A stretch of DNA of 64,000 bases from Spirodela intermedia. Taxonomy: Eukaryota; Streptophyta; Magnoliopsida; Alismatales; Araceae. The notes beneath the pieces were generated by a model. That model searched no databases, was not told the origin of the DNA, and worked only from the letters and a program-made list of their open reading frames with translations. Position numbers and translations under genes: made by a program. Location of the stretch: the NCBI GenBank assembly GCA_902729315.2, contig LR746274.1, forward strand, positions 7,499,037 to 7,563,036, read 5' to 3'. Of this stretch, positions 49,402-62,151 are shown piece by piece (the first letter of the stretch is position 1; each line of letters starts with the position of its first letter).

Positions 49402-49596
49402 TGTATTGCATAATATTTAGTATTTTTCTGTTTTTCTATTAGAGTACACAAAAAAAAAAAAAACTTTACTCTTGTTTTATTTTCTTTTTGCTGATTTTTA
49501 TTAGAAAAAGGGAACGAAAAGAAGCACGGCAAGGACTGGAGCATCCTGAAGGAGGGTAACAGTTACTAACTTTTTCCCTCGAATTTATTGATTTTT

Positions 49597-52500
49597 ATGC
49601 ATGGTAGAAGATCCTTGCATCCAAGGCTAGAAAATCCTTTTATTATTTCATTCAAAAATAAAAATCCGAAAGAAAAATTAATTTTGATGGATCCTGAAGG
49701 AAGTACAGGTCAAACTGAGAACAATCCTATGGCCATGAAAAATCATTATATCCCTGATTCATTTCAAAGAGCATCCAATATTAGAGTCCCATTAGCACCC
49801 ACTGTTAAATTCGAAATAAATCCAGGAATTTTTCAAATGCTCCCTAATTTTCATGGATTGCCTTTAGAGGAACCTCATCAGCACTTAGAAAAATTTCATA
49901 TGGTCTGTGATTTAGTTAATCTCCCTCAAGTTACACCGGAAATTATTAAGATGAAATTATTCCCTCATACACTTAGGGACAAAGCTAGTCATTGGCTATC
50001 CACATTAGATAGAGAATTAACTAGCTGGAAAGATATAGAACAGGCCTTTCTTCGAAAATTTTATCCCTTAGGAAAAACTCAAAATATGAGAAAACATATA
50101 TGGAGTTTTTCTCAAAGACCAGGAGAAACTTTGCATGAGACATGGGAAAAATTCAAAGATTTACTTAGAAAGTGTCCTCATCATGCTATACCCAAGTGGC
50201 AGCTCAATAGAATTTTTTATGATGGATTATTAGAACAACATAGAAATATGGTTGATTCTATATGTGGAGGAGCTTTTATGGAGAAAACTCCTGATGAGAT
50301 TTACAATCTTTATGAGAATTTAAGTGAAAATTCTAGAGATCAAGCCTCTTTTGAATTATATGACAGGGATAAGAAGAGAGGAATTTATGAATTGCATCAT
50401 GATGATGATTCTAAACTTAGAAATGAGGTTAATCAGATTAATCAAAGATTAGAAAAAATTGATTTACTTATTGATAATATTAGAAAGCCTTTTAACCCTC
50501 AACTTAATTCGAATAGTACATGTCCTATGTATGGTGAAAATGATTATTCTGAACTTCAATGTTATAATTTAGATCAATCATTTCACCCTATGCAAGAACA
50601 AGTGCAAGTAGCTCACGGTTTTAATAGAAATAGGGAAAATTTTTCAAATTCTTATAATCCTAATTGGAGGAATAATTTTTCATGGAGAGACCCAAATAAT
50701 ATTCAAAATCCAGAAGCACTTAGACCCAATTCAAACTCTGAATTTCGTCCAAAACAAGAAAATAGATTTCAGAAAAATCAGCCCTCTCAAACCCAACCTG
50801 ATGCTATGGAAATGATGCAGCAAATGAGCCAAATGATGCAACAAACTATGAATCAAATGATGCAACAAACTATGAATCAAATGATGCAGCACCAGAAACA
50901 AATTATAGAGGCCCTTGGGAATAAGAGAGAAGAGGGACAGCTACCTAGTCAGCCCATAGAAAATCCAGGGAACCGCCCAACAATAGGATTTCAGCATGGG
51001 GAGTCTAGTAGCATGAATCTAGGAAAAAACCCACGAAATGAAAATGTTAGGACAGTGAATGCATTAAGGAGTGGTAAGATCTTACCTGATCCTTATCCCC
51101 AAACATTAGAAGAAAAAGAAAATGTGGACACCCCAAAACAAAATCAAATAGGAGTAGAAGAGGATTTTATAGATTCTACCAAAGAAATTTCGAAAGAGAG
51201 GACAACCATTCCATTTCCTAAAGCTCTAGAGCCTAGACAAAGAAAGAAAAAGGAACACAATGAAGAAATAAAGAAAATTTTACAAGATGTGCAAATTAGT
51301 CTTCCTTTACTCACTGCCATTGAACATATTCCTGAATATGCTAGAGTTTTGAAAGAAATGTGTACACCAAAAAGGGCACCTAGAGTAGAAAAATTATCTA
51401 TGCATGCTAGTGCGTTATTATTAAATCAATTACCATTTAAATTGAGAGATACAGGTGCTCCTTTAATTTCGTGTGATATTGGTGGATTCATTTTTCAGAA
51501 TGCATTACTTGACACCGGTGCTAGTATTAATTTATTACCTGCAAGTATTTGTGATAAATTTAATATTTCTGATCTTAAACCTTCTACTGTTACCTTACAA
51601 TTTGCTGATAGATCCATAAAACATCCTAAAGGTATCTTAGAAAATGTGATAGTGACAGTTAAAGGGTGTAAATTTCCAGCTGATTTTGTAGTGCTGGAAA
51701 TGGATTTTAATGGACAGTTTTATGATACACCAATCATCCTAGGGAGACCATTTTTGCATACAGCAAAGATGAATATTGATTTTCCCACAGGTATTGCGAA
51801 AATTTCATGTGGAGATCAATCAGTAGAAATTAAAATTTTTGAGGTATCAAATGATCTTAAGAAATCCCAAGTATATGATTGTCATACCATAGATCTTCTA
51901 GATGATTTTGATGATCCAGATGTTATTGATGACTGTGTGCTGGAAGAATTAGAGGAAATAGAGAATATAAATTTAGAAGAAAAGAAAGAGGAAGATCATC
52001 TGAATTTAGAGTTGAAACCTCTCCCCTCTAGTTTAAAATATATGTTTTTGGAGGAAAATAATTCATTTCCTGTTATTATTGCAGCTGATTTGAGTAATGA
52101 ACAGGAAGAAGAATTATTAGATGTACTTCGAAAAAATAAGAAGGCTATGGGCTGGAAAATGGACGATCTAAGGGGCATTGATATGAGAGTATGCATGCAT
52201 AGTATATATTTAGAGGAGGGGGCTAGAACTAGCAGGGAACCACAACGAAGATTAAATCCTAACATGATGGAAATTGTAAAAAAAGAAATTTTAAAGTGGC
52301 TGGCTGCTGATATTATTTACCCTATTTCAGATAGCAAATGGGTTAGTCCTACACAAGTAGTGCCAAAAAAATCAGGGATCACGGTTATAAAAAACGAAAA
52401 TGGGGAGGAAATACAAACAAGACTAACTACCGGTTGGAGAGTTTGCATTGATTATAGAAAATTAAATTCAGTTACTAGAAAAGATCATTTTCCCCTACCA

Positions 52501-54906
52501 TTTACTGATCAAATTTTAGAAAAATTAGCTGGAAAAAACTTTTTTTGTTTTCTGGATGGATACTCTGGTTATAATCAAATTTATATAAACCCTTTAGATC
52601 AAGAAAAAACAACTTTCACTTGTCCATTTGGTACTTTTGCTTTTAAACGCATGCCTTTTGGTCTGTGTAATGCTCCAGCCACATTTCAAAGATGTATGCT
52701 GTCTATTTTTTCTGATATGATTGGAAAATGCATGGAAATTTTTATGGACGATTTTTCTGTTTTTGGTGAATCATTTGATGAATGCTTAAATCATTTACAG
52801 CATGTACTTGAGAAATGCATAGAGAAAAAATTAGTTTTGAGTTGGGAGAAATCACATTTTATGGTTAAAGAGGGAGTTGTGTTGGGTCATATTGTGAGTG
52901 AAAAGGGTTTAGAGGTGGATAGAGCAAAAATCGATATTATATCTAAAATGAAACCTCCGAATTCAGTAAAACAGATTAGATCTTTCTTGGGTCATGCAGG
53001 TTATTACAGAAAATTTATTCAAGATTTTTCGAAAATTTCTAAACCTCTCACCATGCTATTATCTAAAGATGTGCCTTTTAATTTTGATGAGAAATGTTTT
53101 GAGTCTTTTTCCGAAATAAAAAGATTACTTACTGAGGCACCCATTTTACAAGCTCCTGATTGGTCCCTTCCCTTTGAAATAATGTGTGACGCTTCGAATT
53201 ATGCAGTGGGGGCCGTTCTAGGACAAACAAAAGAGTCAAAACCCATAGTAATTTCATATGCTAGTAAAACTATATCTGATGCTCAATTAAATTATACCAC
53301 GACTGAAAAAGAATTGTTAGCTGTAGTATTTTCGTTAGAAAGGTTTAGATCATATATTTTGGGAGCTAAAATTATTATTTATACTGATCATGCAGCATTA
53401 AAATATCTGTTAAATAAGAAAGATGCAAAGCCACGTTTATTAAGATGGATTTTATTGTTGCAAGAATTTGACTTAGAAATAAAAGATAAAAAGGGTTTCG
53501 AGAATGTTGTTGCTGACCATCTTTCTAGATTAAGTGATACAGGAATAAATGCAGCACCTTTACAAGACGCATTTCCAGATGAACAATTGATGGCAGCTCA
53601 ACATCAACCATCACCATGGTATGCACATATTGTTAATTTTCTGGTTTCTGGAAAAACTCCAGAACAGTGGGATAAGAACAGAAAAAATCATTTCTTTTCT
53701 AAGATTAGAAATTATTTTTGGCATGATCCTGATTTATATTACTTGGGCAATGATCAAATTTTAAGGAGATGTGTTCCTGAAGAAGAATATCATAGCATTA
53801 TTAACATGTGTCATTCATCTAACTGTGGAGGACATTTCTCTGGACGAAAAACAGCTGCAAAAATTTTCCAGTGTGGTTTTTATTGGCCTACAATCATTAG
53901 AGATTCTATAGAATTTAGTAGAACATGTATTTCATGCCAATCTATAAGTAACATGAGTAAAAAAGATGAAATGCCCATGAGTAATATGTTAGTAGTCGAA
54001 ATTTTTGATGTATGGGGAATAGATTTCATGGGTCCCTTCCCATCAGCTGAAAAATATGAATATATTTTGCTTGCTGTTGATTATGTGTCGAAGTGGGTGG
54101 AAGCTATTCCTACTAGAACTAATGATCATAAAATCGTGATGAAATTTGTGCAGGAAAATATTTTTTCGAGATTTGGATGTCCTAGAGTGATTATTAGTGA
54201 TGGAGGAACACATTTTACAAATAAAAATTTCAGAGAACTGTTGAAAAAGAATGGAGTACACCATAGAGTAGCCACTCCATATCATCCCCAAACAAATGGG
54301 CAAGCTGAAGTAGCAAATAGGGAAATTCAGAGAATTTTGAGAAAAATAGTTAGACCAGATAGGAAAGATTGGCCCACGAAATTACAAGATGCATTATGGG
54401 CTTATAGAACAGCTTATAAAAATCCCATAGGTATGTCCCCATTTCGTCTCATTTTTGGAAAGCCATGTCATCTTCCTGTGGAAATAGAGCATAAAGCATT
54501 ATGGGCTATAAAAAATTTATGTATGGATGAAAAATCAGCTGGTGGGCATAGAATTTTTCAGTTACATGAACTAGAGGAGTTGAGGAATGAAGCTTATGAA
54601 AATCATAGAATATATAAAGAAAAAACTAAAACTTTTCATGATAAATACATTAGCAGAAAAAAATTTGATGTTGGACAAAAAGTGTGGTTATATGATTCTA
54701 GGCTGAAATTATTCCCAGGAAAATTAAAATCAAAATGGAAAGGGCCTTATGTGGTGGAAGAGACATATGATCATGGGGCTGTAATGATTAAAGATCCTAA
54801 AAGTGATCATAACTTTAAGGTAAATGGACAGCGGCTTAAACATTACATAGAACATGAACGCCTTGCAGAAAAAGAAATTTTATTATTAAAAGAAATTCAA
54901 GAGTAA
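49597..54906 (+). CDS. gag-pol: Gag-Pol polyprotein, 1769 aa, intact
   Basis: One frame encodes capsid protein and all replication enzymes. I start at the ATG at 49597; an in-frame TTG lies three codons before. Order by residue: Gag core about 80-225 ([20 protein letters not shown]); a zinc-finger-like [14 protein letters not shown] at 309-322 lacking the usual second Cys and the His; Met/Gln-rich tract about 405-440 with a 24-bp duplication; Asp protease DTGAS at 639-643; reverse transcriptase with [11 protein letters not shown] from 947 and FMDD at 1049-1052; RNase H with MCDAS around D1198; integrase zinc site H1406, H1413, C1444, C1447; integrase catalytic D1476, D1535, E1571, with 35 residues between the last two; C-terminal KGPYVVEE module. 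No stop or frameshift separates gag from pol. The protein is expected to be processed by its own protease in cytoplasmic virus-like particles, with integrase acting in the nucleus. Confidence 0.96.
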   Translation: MHGRRSLHPRLENPFIISFKNKNPKEKLILMDPEGSTGQTENNPMAMKNHYIPDSFQRASNIRVPLAPTVKFEINPGIFQMLPNFHGLPLEEPHQHLEKFHMVCDLVNLPQVTPEIIKMKLFPHTLRDKASHWLSTLDRELTSWKDIEQAFLRKFYPLGKTQNMRKHIWSFSQRPGETLHETWEKFKDLLRKCPHHAIPKWQLNRIFYDGLLEQHRNMVDSICGGAFMEKTPDEIYNLYENLSENSRDQASFELYDRDKKRGIYELHHDDDSKLRNEVNQINQRLEKIDLLIDNIRKPFNPQLNSNSTCPMYGENDYSELQCYNLDQSFHPMQEQVQVAHGFNRNRENFSNSYNPNWRNNFSWRDPNNIQNPEALRPNSNSEFRPKQENRFQKNQPSQTQPDAMEMMQQMSQMMQQTMNQMMQQTMNQMMQHQKQIIEALGNKREEGQLPSQPIENPGNRPTIGFQHGESSSMNLGKNPRNENVRTVNALRSGKILPDPYPQTLEEKENVDTPKQNQIGVEEDFIDSTKEISKERTTIPFPKALEPRQRKKKEHNEEIKKILQDVQISLPLLTAIEHIPEYARVLKEMCTPKRAPRVEKLSMHASALLLNQLPFKLRDTGAPLISCDIGGFIFQNALLDTGASINLLPASICDKFNISDLKPSTVTLQFADRSIKHPKGILENVIVTVKGCKFPADFVVLEMDFNGQFYDTPIILGRPFLHTAKMNIDFPTGIAKISCGDQSVEIKIFEVSNDLKKSQVYDCHTIDLLDDFDDPDVIDDCVLEELEEIENINLEEKKEEDHLNLELKPLPSSLKYMFLEENNSFPVIIAADLSNEQEEELLDVLRKNKKAMGWKMDDLRGIDMRVCMHSIYLEEGARTSREPQRRLNPNMMEIVKKEILKWLAADIIYPISDSKWVSPTQVVPKKSGITVIKNENGEEIQTRLTTGWRVCIDYRKLNSVTRKDHFPLPFTDQILEKLAGKNFFCFLDGYSGYNQIYINPLDQEKTTFTCPFGTFAFKRMPFGLCNAPATFQRCMLSIFSDMIGKCMEIFMDDFSVFGESFDECLNHLQHVLEKCIEKKLVLSWEKSHFMVKEGVVLGHIVSEKGLEVDRAKIDIISKMKPPNSVKQIRSFLGHAGYYRKFIQDFSKISKPLTMLLSKDVPFNFDEKCFESFSEIKRLLTEAPILQAPDWSLPFEIMCDASNYAVGAVLGQTKESKPIVISYASKTISDAQLNYTTTEKELLAVVFSLERFRSYILGAKIIIYTDHAALKYLLNKKDAKPRLLRWILLLQEFDLEIKDKKGFENVVADHLSRLSDTGINAAPLQDAFPDEQLMAAQHQPSPWYAHIVNFLVSGKTPEQWDKNRKNHFFSKIRNYFWHDPDLYYLGNDQILRRCVPEEEYHSIINMCHSSNCGGHFSGRKTAAKIFQCGFYWPTIIRDSIEFSRTCISCQSISNMSKKDEMPMSNMLVVEIFDVWGIDFMGPFPSAEKYEYILLAVDYVSKWVEAIPTRTNDHKIVMKFVQENIFSRFGCPRVIISDGGTHFTNKNFRELLKKNGVHHRVATPYHPQTNGQAEVANREIQRILRKIVRPDRKDWPTKLQDALWAYRTAYKNPIGMSPFRLIFGKPCHLPVEIEHKALWAIKNLCMDEKSAGGHRIFQLHELEELRNEAYENHRIYKEKTKTFHDKYISRKKFDVGQKVWLYDSRLKLFPGKLKSKWKGPYVVEETYDHGAVMIKDPKSDHNFKVNGQRLKHYIEHERLAEKEILLLKEIQE

Positions 54907-56516
54907 GATCAAGGAGTCCAGCTGGAGACATTAAATTCAGCGCTGCATGGGAGGCAACCCATGGTTTTTATTTCATTTTGTTTGATTTTTTTTAAGCTCT
55001 GTTTTTCTTAGAATTTCGCAGTACTTGTTTCTGTATTTGTTTTTCTGTCGAAAAAGTGCAGGAGGAGTGTAAGATGAAGTGGAAAATTAAAAACGAGGTT
55101 GAGGTGATGTCTTTCTGAGCTTCATCATTTATGAAAATATTTTTAATGCTTAACTTTGCAGATATGCATGCTTCACTTGAAAATTATATTTTCTGCATAT
55201 TCTGTTTCGAGTTTTCTGTGTCATTGAGGACAATGTCATTTTTAAGTTGGGGGGTGAAGTATTCATTATTAATTTATGCTGTAGGACGATTAAGAACATG
55301 TGTTTGCAGTTTATTCAACTTAGAACAGCAACTAAAAAAATAAAAATAAAATAAAATTCGGAAAAATTGCAACAATTTTCTGGTTTTCTGTCAGAAACAA
55401 CAGACTGTCAAAAACAGCAGACAAAAAACAGCCCGAAATTTGAAATTCTAGAAGACCCTTTTCTCACATTTCAATCCCTTAGACATATATTACTGAAATT
55501 CGAAATTACAGCTATAAAGAAGATAGTTTTGATTTATTTTTGACAAATTTATTGCTGCTAAAACTGAAAACAGAAAACAGAACTGTCAGAACTATCTAAT
55601 TTACAAATTCCTTACATCATATTGCATGCATGAAAAATTAAATCAATTAGATTGATTGATACCAAAAGATACTAGGAAGATTATTATTGAGTCAAAAGAA
55701 TGATCTAGTAGCATGAAATGTTGGAATACTCCTTGGATACATGATAGATAACATGGATTTGATTTTACAGATTTTCACTTCATGATCTTGATGGATAATA
55801 TTTACTTGATGTGAAAATTTGATTGATCATTTGAGTTTAATGGAGATTTTTGCACCCTGATCTATAGGACTTGTGAGGAGAAATCACTTATTTCAAAAAA
55901 AAAAAAGAAAAAAAAAAAAAGAGAGAGCAATGTGAAAAATCTAGAAACGAAGAGTACACATGGAGGGTGTGAGACATCATTCTCATTGTCGAAAATCGTG
56001 CATAGAAAAACACTTGCTGAAAAATAAGTGGATAAAGTGAAAGCCCTGAAAATGAAGAGTACACATGGAGGGTGTGAGACATCATTCTTATTGTCGAAAT
56101 TTGTCTACAGGAAAAGCTACTTATCCACTATATATATATAAAAAAAAAAAAAAGAAGGAAGAAATATAGTGCAAACTTCAAAAATCAAGTCATAGAAAAA
56201 GGGAAATGTAAGATCAATATTATTCTTGGATGAGTATTGATAATTGGAACATCTTGTAAATACATCTATGAGTGAAGAAGTGATAAAGATGTGAATAGAA
56301 GAAGTGAAGTCTAGATTGTTATTCCAAGGAGTGTTTAAACATTTAAGTGCTTGACATCATTCTTAAATACTTGATATAAGAATCCAAAGTGTTTAAAGGT
56401 GCATCATTTCTAATTGTATTTCTTTTCTGTATTGAAATATGATGTTTGAGATTTGTAAATTTTTATTTTCGTAATTCCATTGCTAAGGGACTAGCAATGA
56501 TTTAAGTTGGGGGGTG
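54907..56516 (+). repeat. long 3' UTR with hairpin, tandem block and two polypurine tracts
   Basis: There is no env-like frame in 1.6 kb; the longest plus frame (55131-55343) has no recognisable domain. Features are a hairpin CATGGG/CCCATG at 54946-54963 just after the stop; a polypurine tract TTTAAGTTGGGGGGTG at 55241-55256; a directly repeated block of about 105 bp period beginning AGAGTACACA (55951 and 56056); and an identical 16-nt polypurine tract at 56501-56516 abutting the 3' LTR. The terminal tract primes plus-strand synthesis. The internal one could act as a second initiation site. Confidence 0.85.
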
Positions 56517-58286
56517 TGATAAGTCTTCATTATCATGAGTTAATAATTAGTAAATAATATAGTTTTAGCCTTAACTCATGATAAATAGACTTATATTTGT
56601 GTTAAAGCATGAAAAGTGGTTTTCAGTTGATTAACGTGAATTTTGGGTAATTATGTGATTTTATACGATTTTTACAGTCTTAGTTTTGAGATAAATGAAG
56701 AACAAGAAATAAAAATAAAAATATTGCAAAATGGGGTGATCCGCCGGCCAGCCGGGCCCGCAAGCGGGTCGGAAGCGCAGTCGGGGAGTAGCCGCGAGCA
56801 GGGGCTCGAGCGGCTTGCTTGGATCGATAGGGGCACGTGTGCGCCACTCCCCTTCCACGTCACCGGTGGTCAGCCGGCTGTGGGGCAAGGAGTGGTCGTA
56901 CACGCGAGAGGATTTTGCCTACAAAGCTAACTTTACTATATATTCGCCCAAATAATCCGCGCACAACCGATGTGGGACTAAACCCGCGTCACACCTTGTT
57001 CAGGGGCGGGCGACCGCCGCGGGTTCGAATCCTCCCAGAGTCAAAATTCATATATTTTTAACTGATTATCGCGACTTTCCTGCAGATCGCCGGTGAAGGA
57101 TTAAGCAACCGGAATCGCTGGATCATCGGCGAAAATCTCGTCAACGCGATTCGCGGAGCATTGCTACTAAAATTTCTGAACGATTCGCGATAAAAGGATC
57201 GCAATCCATCGAGTAAATCATCTCCGATTGATCGACGAACAAGCCGTCGTCGGGAAGAGGACGATCCGCCGGGAGACCAGTCGCCACCTCCTGAGAGCGT
57301 ACCAGATGCGATGAAGAGCCTCCTCTTGCTGCGCGGACCTGAGGATGAAGCTCCCTAACACGCGCCTCACCTCCATCCAGCCCCTCTCCGTCGGGTGACA
57401 GCCGCCGGAGAGCCGCAAAGTCGCCGTTTTTCCGCTCCGCCGGGTGACAGCCGCCGGAGACGATTCGACGACCCACTTCATTGGTCTCTAGACTTCGCGA
57501 GAAGATCTAGAGATTGCCCACGTCGTCTTTGTCCAAGGAGAGCCTTCGAGGCCGTGGACACTGCACGACGACCCTCCCGAACGCTCAGGATTCCGGTGCA
57601 TCGCCGACGCGTCGCCGTCGCGACGCCGGAACTCTGTTTTCCTGCTTTATCTAGAGATTGCCCACGTCGTCTTTGTCCAAGGAGAGCCTTCGAGGCCGTG
57701 GACACTGCACGACGATCCTCCCGAACGCTCAGGATTCCGGTGCATCGCCGACGCATCGCCGTCGCGACGCCGGAACTCTGTTTTCCTGCTTTCAATTTAA
57801 TTTACGCTTCATTTAGTGATACTTTGTTGATTTTTATTTACCAAACTATACTTCGTTCAATTACGATTCTTCCGGCTTTTACAGATCTTAATTTGATTAA
57901 TTGAGTCGTCTGTAATCGCCTACGTAAGAATCGCCGGGCGGAACTCTGTTTCCGCCTGATTCGCGTTCGCCGGGCGCTGACGTCATCCTGACGTCCGCAC
58001 CCTTATTTCCTTTTTTTTCGTGAATTTTAAATATATTTCCTTTTTATTTCCTAGTATAAAATTCGTAAGAAAATCGTACTCATTGAGAAAAATTCTGAAT
58101 AATTACCAGATATTATATTACATCCCTGTGATCGACCTGGAAAATTACCGCTATTTTTGGAATTTTTATTGAATTATAATTGATATATTTATTTAGAAAT
58201 ACTTCTAAATATCCGAAAATTCGTATTTTCTAGTTTTATAAATTTTATATTTGCGTGATTTAACATACAACGACTGAGTCACGTCA
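56517..58286 (+). repeat. 3' LTR of the full-length element
   Basis: 1770 bp, from TGATAAG to CGTCA, nearly identical to the 5' LTR. Differences noted include the loss of one T near 56645, GGGGTGATCC for GGGGGGACCC near 56735, two changes near 56913-56922, one near 56950, one at 57660, one near 57861, the T-run near 58010, and one near 58148. It carries the polyadenylation function for the element RNA. Confidence 0.95.
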
Positions 58287-58291
58287 TCCCT
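58287..58291. other. target-site duplication TCCCT, right
   Basis: Direct repeat of 47602-47606, immediately followed by the remainder of the old minus-strand LTR. Confidence 0.95.
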
Positions 58292-58739
58292 TCTCTCACG
58301 TGTACGACCACTCCTTGCTTCATAGCTAGCTAGCTACTAGTGACGTTGAAGGGGAATGGCGCACACGTGCCTCTATCGGTCCAAGTCGCTCGAGCCCCTA
58401 CTTGCGGCTACTCCTCGACTATGCTTCTAACCCGCTTGCAGGCCCGACTAGCTGGCGGGTCCCCCCATTTTGCAATATTTTTATTTTTATTTCCTTTTCT
58501 TCATTTATCTCAAAAGTAAGATTGTAAAAATCATATAAATTTGTATAAAATCATATAATTACCCAAAAATTCACATTAATAAGTTGAAAACTATTTTTCA
58601 CGCTTTAACACAAATATAAGTCTATTTATCATGAGTTAAGGCTAAAACTATATTATTTACTAATTACTAACTCATGATAATGAAGACTTATCACAAATTT
58701 CATTACTAAGGGACTAACAATGATTTAAGTTTGGGGTTG

Positions 58740-60491
58740 TGATTCAAGTTAATTCATGATAAATAGACTAATATTTGTGTTAAAGTGTGAAAAGTTGTTT
58801 TCAGTTGATTAATGTGAATTTTTGGGTAATTATGTAATTTTATATGAATTTATATAATTTTTATAGTTTTACTTTTGAGATAAATGAGGAAAAAGAAATA
58901 AAAGTAAAAATATAACAAAATGGGGGTACCCACTAATAAGTCCTCATTATCATGAGTTAATAAGTAGTAAATAATATAGTTTTGGCCTTAACTCATGATA
59001 AATAGACTTATATTTGTGTTAAAGTGTGAAAAGTTGTTTTCAATTGATTAATGTGAATTTTTAGGTAATTATGTGATTTTATACAAACTTATATGATTTT
59101 CATAGTCTTACTTTTGAGATAAATGAAGAAAACGAAATAAAAAAAAAAAAAGACAAAATGGAGGGGACCTGCCAACCAGTCGGGCCCGCAAGCAGATCAG
59201 AAGCACAATCAGGGAGTAGCCGTGAGTAGGGGCTTAAGCAGCTTGGATCGATAGAGGCACATGTGCGCCACTCTCCATCACTGGTGGCCAGCCGGCTGTT
59301 GGGCAAAGAGTGGTTGTACACACGACAGAAGGGATTTACTTTGAAATATAACATTACTATATATTCGCCTGATAATTTGGCACACAAGTGATGTGGGACT
59401 AAACCTGCATCACCTTCTACAGAAAGGGCAGGCAACTAGCCATCGGTGAAGGATTAAGCAACCAGAATCACTTGATCATCGGCGAAAATTTTGTCAACAC
59501 AATTCGTGGAGCATTGTTACTAAAATTGTTGAACGATTTGCGAAAAAAGGATCGTGAATCCATCGAGTAAAGCATCTCTGATTGATCGACGGACAAGCCA
59601 TCATCGGGAAGAGGACGATCTGTCGGGAGATGAGTCGCCACCTCCTGAGAGCGTATCAGATGCGATGAAGAGCCTCCTCTTGCTATGTTGACCTGAGGAT
59701 GAAGCTCTCTGACACATGCCCCACTTCCATCCAGCTCCTCTCCATCGGGTGATAGCCGCCGGAGAGCCACAAAGTCGTCGTTTTTCCGCTCTACCAGGTG
59801 ATAGCCATTGGAGATGATTTGATGACTAATTTCATTAATCTCTAGACTTCGCAAGGAGATCTAGAGATTGCCCACATCGTCCTTATCCAAGGAGAGCCTC
59901 TGAGGCCGTGGACTCTACACGACTATCCTCCCAAACGCTCAAAATTCTGGTGCATCGCCGACGCATCGCCACCGTGACATCGGAACTCTATTTTCCTACT
60001 TTCAACTTAATTTCTATTTCATTTAGTGATAATTTGTTGATTTTAAATTTACCAAGATATACTTCATTTCATTATGATTCTTTTGGGTTTTATAGATCTT
60101 AATTTGATCAATTAAATTGTTTGTAATCGCTTACATAAGAATCACCGAGTGGAACTCTATTTTCACCTAATTTGCCTTCACCGGGTGCTGACGTCATCTT
60201 GATGTCTGCACCCTTATTTCCCTTTTTTGTGAATTTTAAATATATTTTTTTCATTTACTAGTATAAAATTCATAGAAAATAGTATTCTTTGAGCAAAATT
60301 TTAAATAATTACCATATATTATATTACATCCTTGTAATTGACTTGGAAAATTATCACTATTTTGAAAGTTTTATTGAATTATAATTGATATATTTGTTTA
60401 GAAATACTTCTATATATCTAAAAATTTCTATTTTCTAGTTTTATAAATTTTAAATTTGCGTGATTTACTATACAACGACTAAGTCACGTCA
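58740..60491 (+). repeat. plus-strand LTR, unit C
   Basis: Counterpart of 3046-4800 (1752 bp), with the duplicated 5' module, preceded by the 3' UTR stub and polypurine tract at 58694-58739. Confidence 0.87.
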
Positions 60492-62151
60492 ATGTATTAC
60501 ATAATATTTAGTTTTTTTCTATTTTTTCTTAGAGTACACAAAAATATTAACTCTTGTTTTATTTTCTTTTTTTATAATTTTTTTGTTTTAAAAGAATGAA
60601 GAGTAGCAAGGCAAAGACTAGAGCATACTGAAGGAGGGTAACAATTATTAATTTTTTTTTGTAATTTATTGATATTTATGTATTGTAGAAGATCCTTGCA
60701 TCTAAGGTTAGAAAATCATTTCACTATTTCGTTCAAAACTAAAAATCTGAAAGAAAAATTAATTTTGATAGATCCTGAAAGAAGTACAAGTCAAACTAAT
60801 AATAATCCCATGGCCATAAAAAATTATAACATCCCTGATTCATATCAATGAGCATCCAATATTAAAGTCTCATTAGCAACCATTGTTAAATTCAAAACAA
60901 ATTCAAAAAGTTTCCAAATGCTCTCTAATTTTCATGGATTACCTTTAGAAAAACCCCATCAACATTTTAAAAAAAATTACATAGTCTGTGATTTAGTTAA
61001 TCTCTTTCAAGTTACACCAAAAGTTATTAAGATAAAATTATTTCCTCATAGCTTAAAGGACAATACTAGTTATTGGTTATCCACATTAGATAGAGAATTA
61101 ACTAGTTAGAAAGATAGAACAAACCTTTTCTTTGAAAATTTTCTCCCTTAGAAAAAACTCAAAATATGAGAAAACATATATAAAGTTTTGCTCAAAAGTC
61201 AAAAAAGCTTTACATCTAATATGAAAAAAATTTATAAATTTACTCATAAACTATTCTCATCATGCTATACCAAAGTGGCACATTAATAGAATTTTTTATG
61301 ATAAATTATTAGAACAACATAGAAATATGGTTGACTCTATATGTGGAAGAGCTTTTTTGGAGAAAACCCTTGATGAGATTTCTAGAATTTATGAGAATTT
61401 AAGTAAATATTCTAGAAATCAAGCCTTTTTTGAGTTATATGATGGGATAAGGAAAGAAGAATTTATGAACTACATCATGATGATGATACTAATTTAAAAA
61501 ATGAGGTTAATCAGATTAATTATAGATTAGAAAAACTTGATTTACTTATTCACAATATTAAAAAGCCTCATAACCTTCAATTTAATGCATATAGTACATG
61601 TCCTATGTATAATGAAAATGACCATTTCGAATTTCAATGTTATAATTTTGATCACTCATTTCAGCCTAGGTAAGAGCAAGTGCAAGTACCCCATGATTTT
61701 AGTAAAAATATAGAATATTTTTCTAATTCTTATAATCTTAATTGAAGGAATATTTTTTTGTAGAGAGATCTAAATAATATTCAAAATTCAGAAGCACTTA
61801 GACTCAATATAAATTCTGAATTTTGTCCAAAACAAGAACATAGATTTCAGAAAAATCAGTCTTCCAAAATCCAACTTGATTTTACAAATATGATGCAGCA
61901 AATGAGCCAAATGATTTAGCAAACAATGAAACAAATGATGTTGCAGCAAAAACAATTTATAGAGGCTTTTAAGAATAAGAGAGAAGAGGGACAATCACCT
62001 AGTCGACTCACAAAAAATTCAGGAAACTATCTAATAGTAAGATTTCAGTAAGGAGAGTCTAGCTAAAAATTTTTAAAAAAACTCTCAAAATAAAAATATT
62101 AGGATAATAAATATATTAAGTGAGAATATTTTACCTGATCTATATTCTTAA
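60492..62151 (+). pseudogene. decayed gag, pol-less element, unit C
   Basis: Colinear with 4801-6461. It has the same missing primer site directly after the LTR, open capsid-like stretches at 60669-60851 and 60918-61109, and the same series of stops. The Met/Gln tract near 61900 has one CAG-to-TAG stop, shared with unit B but not A. Confidence 0.84.

Larger units (their letters stand above)
47607..58286 (+). mobile_element. full-length, potentially autonomous Athila/Tat-type Ty3 element
   Basis: This 10,680-bp element has all parts needed for transposition: paired LTRs (1772 and 1770 bp), a tRNA-Asp primer site, one uninterrupted gag-pol frame, a polypurine tract, and matching TCCCT target duplications. 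By eye the LTRs differ at about ten positions plus two or three single-base indels, roughly 0.5-0.7 percent, so the insertion is recent. It sits in inverse orientation inside an old LTR of its own wider family. Units A and the window start lack it. It has no env-like frame and no chromodomain was seen. Confidence 0.96.
25141..58693. repeat. tandem segmental unit B
   Basis: This is the second copy of the 22.14-kb unit. It is expanded to 33.55 kb by the full-length element with its target duplication (10,685 bp) and a filler insertion of about 725 bp, both within its last LTR. Without them it matches unit A in length within a few tens of bp. Confidence 0.92.
45668..58693 (-). repeat. old minus-strand LTR split by filler and by the young element
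   Basis: The LTR pieces are 45668-45815, about 46541-47606 and 58292-58693. Joined in order they match the uninterrupted copy 23505-25140. The first break is the filler. The second is the full-length element, which duplicated TCCCT at its target. The last piece ends ACTTATCA at 58693, followed by the same 3' UTR stub as in the other units. Confidence 0.88.

Noticed and set aside
55131-55343. Possible env-like frame downstream of pol
   Set aside because: It has only 70 codons, with no signal-peptide or transmembrane pattern typical of Athila env-like proteins, and is broken in old copies.
47607-58286. An endogenous virus rather than a retrotransposon
   Set aside because: There is no envelope or movement protein. 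LTRs, tRNA-Asp primer and domain order are those of a Ty3 retrotransposon.
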